Assembly (NCBI GenBank): GCA_029777755.1 | Contig: JAKORQ010000278.1 | Coordinates: 1-6,918 of the forward strand | Source of the DNA: Planctomycetota bacterium | GTDB lineage: Bacteria; Planctomycetota; Phycisphaerae; Tepidisphaerales; Tepidisphaeraceae | Reading direction: 5' to 3' | DNA length: 6,918 nucleotides | Shown here: piece after piece, positions 6,744-6,918 of the stretch | Position numbering within the stretch: the first letter of the stretch is position 1 | How the letters are laid out: each line of letters opens with the position of its first letter | Position numbers and translations under genes: made by a program | The notes under the pieces: model-generated | Databases searched by the model: none | Told to the model about the DNA's origin: nothing | Seen by the model: only the letters and a program-made list of their open reading frames with translations

Positions 6744-6770
6744 ATTATACCGGTGTTACCTAAACCGCAA
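6744..6770 (-). promoter_or_regulatory. Candidate asnB promoter with perfect TATAAT, near-leaderless
   Basis: On the minus strand, TATAAT (6749-6744) is a perfect -10 hexamer. Its upstream partner is weak: TTGCGG (6770-6765), three of six, with a 15-bp spacer. A start about 7 nt past the -10 would fall near 6737, leaving only about 7 nt before the ATG at 6730. No Shine-Dalgarno sequence is visible in that space, so the transcript would be leaderless or nearly so. An inverted repeat, ACATG (6793-6797) with CATGT (6801-6805), lies further upstream and could be a regulator site. Confidence 0.4.
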
Positions 6771-6843
6771 GAAATACGAGATTTAAGTGCCAACATGTAT
6801 CATGTAACCCATTCGGGCTAGTGACAGGTGACTCTGAATACCC

Positions 6844-6852
6844 TGTGGATAA
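6844..6852 (-). promoter_or_regulatory. Perfect DnaA-box 9-mer (TTATCCACA)
   Basis: The minus strand reads TTATCCACA, the strict E. coli DnaA-box consensus, in non-coding DNA about 114 bp upstream of asnB. No second box was seen nearby, so an origin is not indicated here. It could be a lone regulatory or titration site, or chance. Confidence 0.35.
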
Positions 6853-6918
6853 GCTGAAGCGGCGATATGCCTGAGCCTGGTTATTTTGACAGATGAGTCC
6901 GCCAGAATGGCTTAATGA

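Noticed and set aside
6886..6916. Rightward promoter at the window edge (TTGACA then CTTAAT)
   Set aside because: The -35 is perfect but the spacer is 19 bp, the -10 is four of six, and no gene is visible before the window ends.

Overview
GC-rich bacterial DNA with one five-gene rightward block (positions 1 to 4676) and one gene on the opposite strand (6730 to 4790). The organism is most likely a member of the Planctomycetota-Verrucomicrobiota-Lentisphaerota (PVC) group or a similar environmental heterotroph. The reasons are a PEP-CTERM surface protein next to a pseudopilin with the H-X9-DG C-terminal motif, both beside a LacI-type regulator and secreted carbohydrate-active proteins. That combination is characteristic of such genomes, but no marker gene here fixes the phylum.

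Layout. Positions 1-303 are the last 100 codons of a LacI-family sugar-sensing regulator. Positions 304-448 are a non-coding leader. Its first half is sharply AT-rich with two small dyads and a possible promoter, and its second half can form a hairpin. Positions 449-1234 encode a secreted PEP-CTERM protein interrupted by one in-frame TGA at codon 141; an 8-bp perfect hairpin begins 9 nt after that TGA. Positions 1274-2002 encode a type II secretion or pilin-like pseudopilin. Positions 2059-3411 encode a secreted two-domain polysaccharide deacetylase with a jelly-roll-like N-terminal module. Positions 3408-4676, overlapping by ATGA, encode a secreted protein of unrecognised family that resembles helical-toroid polysaccharide lyases. 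The convergent gap 4677-4789 shows no convincing terminator. The minus-strand gene is a full-length class II asparagine synthetase (asnB) with a perfect TATAAT box very close to its start. The last 188 bases contain that promoter region and one perfect DnaA-box 9-mer.

Working model (inference). The regulator senses a sugar and controls the rightward block. The block exports a sorted or anchored surface protein, a pseudopilin and two enzymes that act on an extracellular, perhaps acetylated, polysaccharide. asnB is a separate transcription unit. The most notable point is the TGA-plus-hairpin arrangement in the PEP-CTERM gene. The simplest explanation is a recent nonsense mutation or a sequence error, but the geometry is worth testing for readthrough or recoding.
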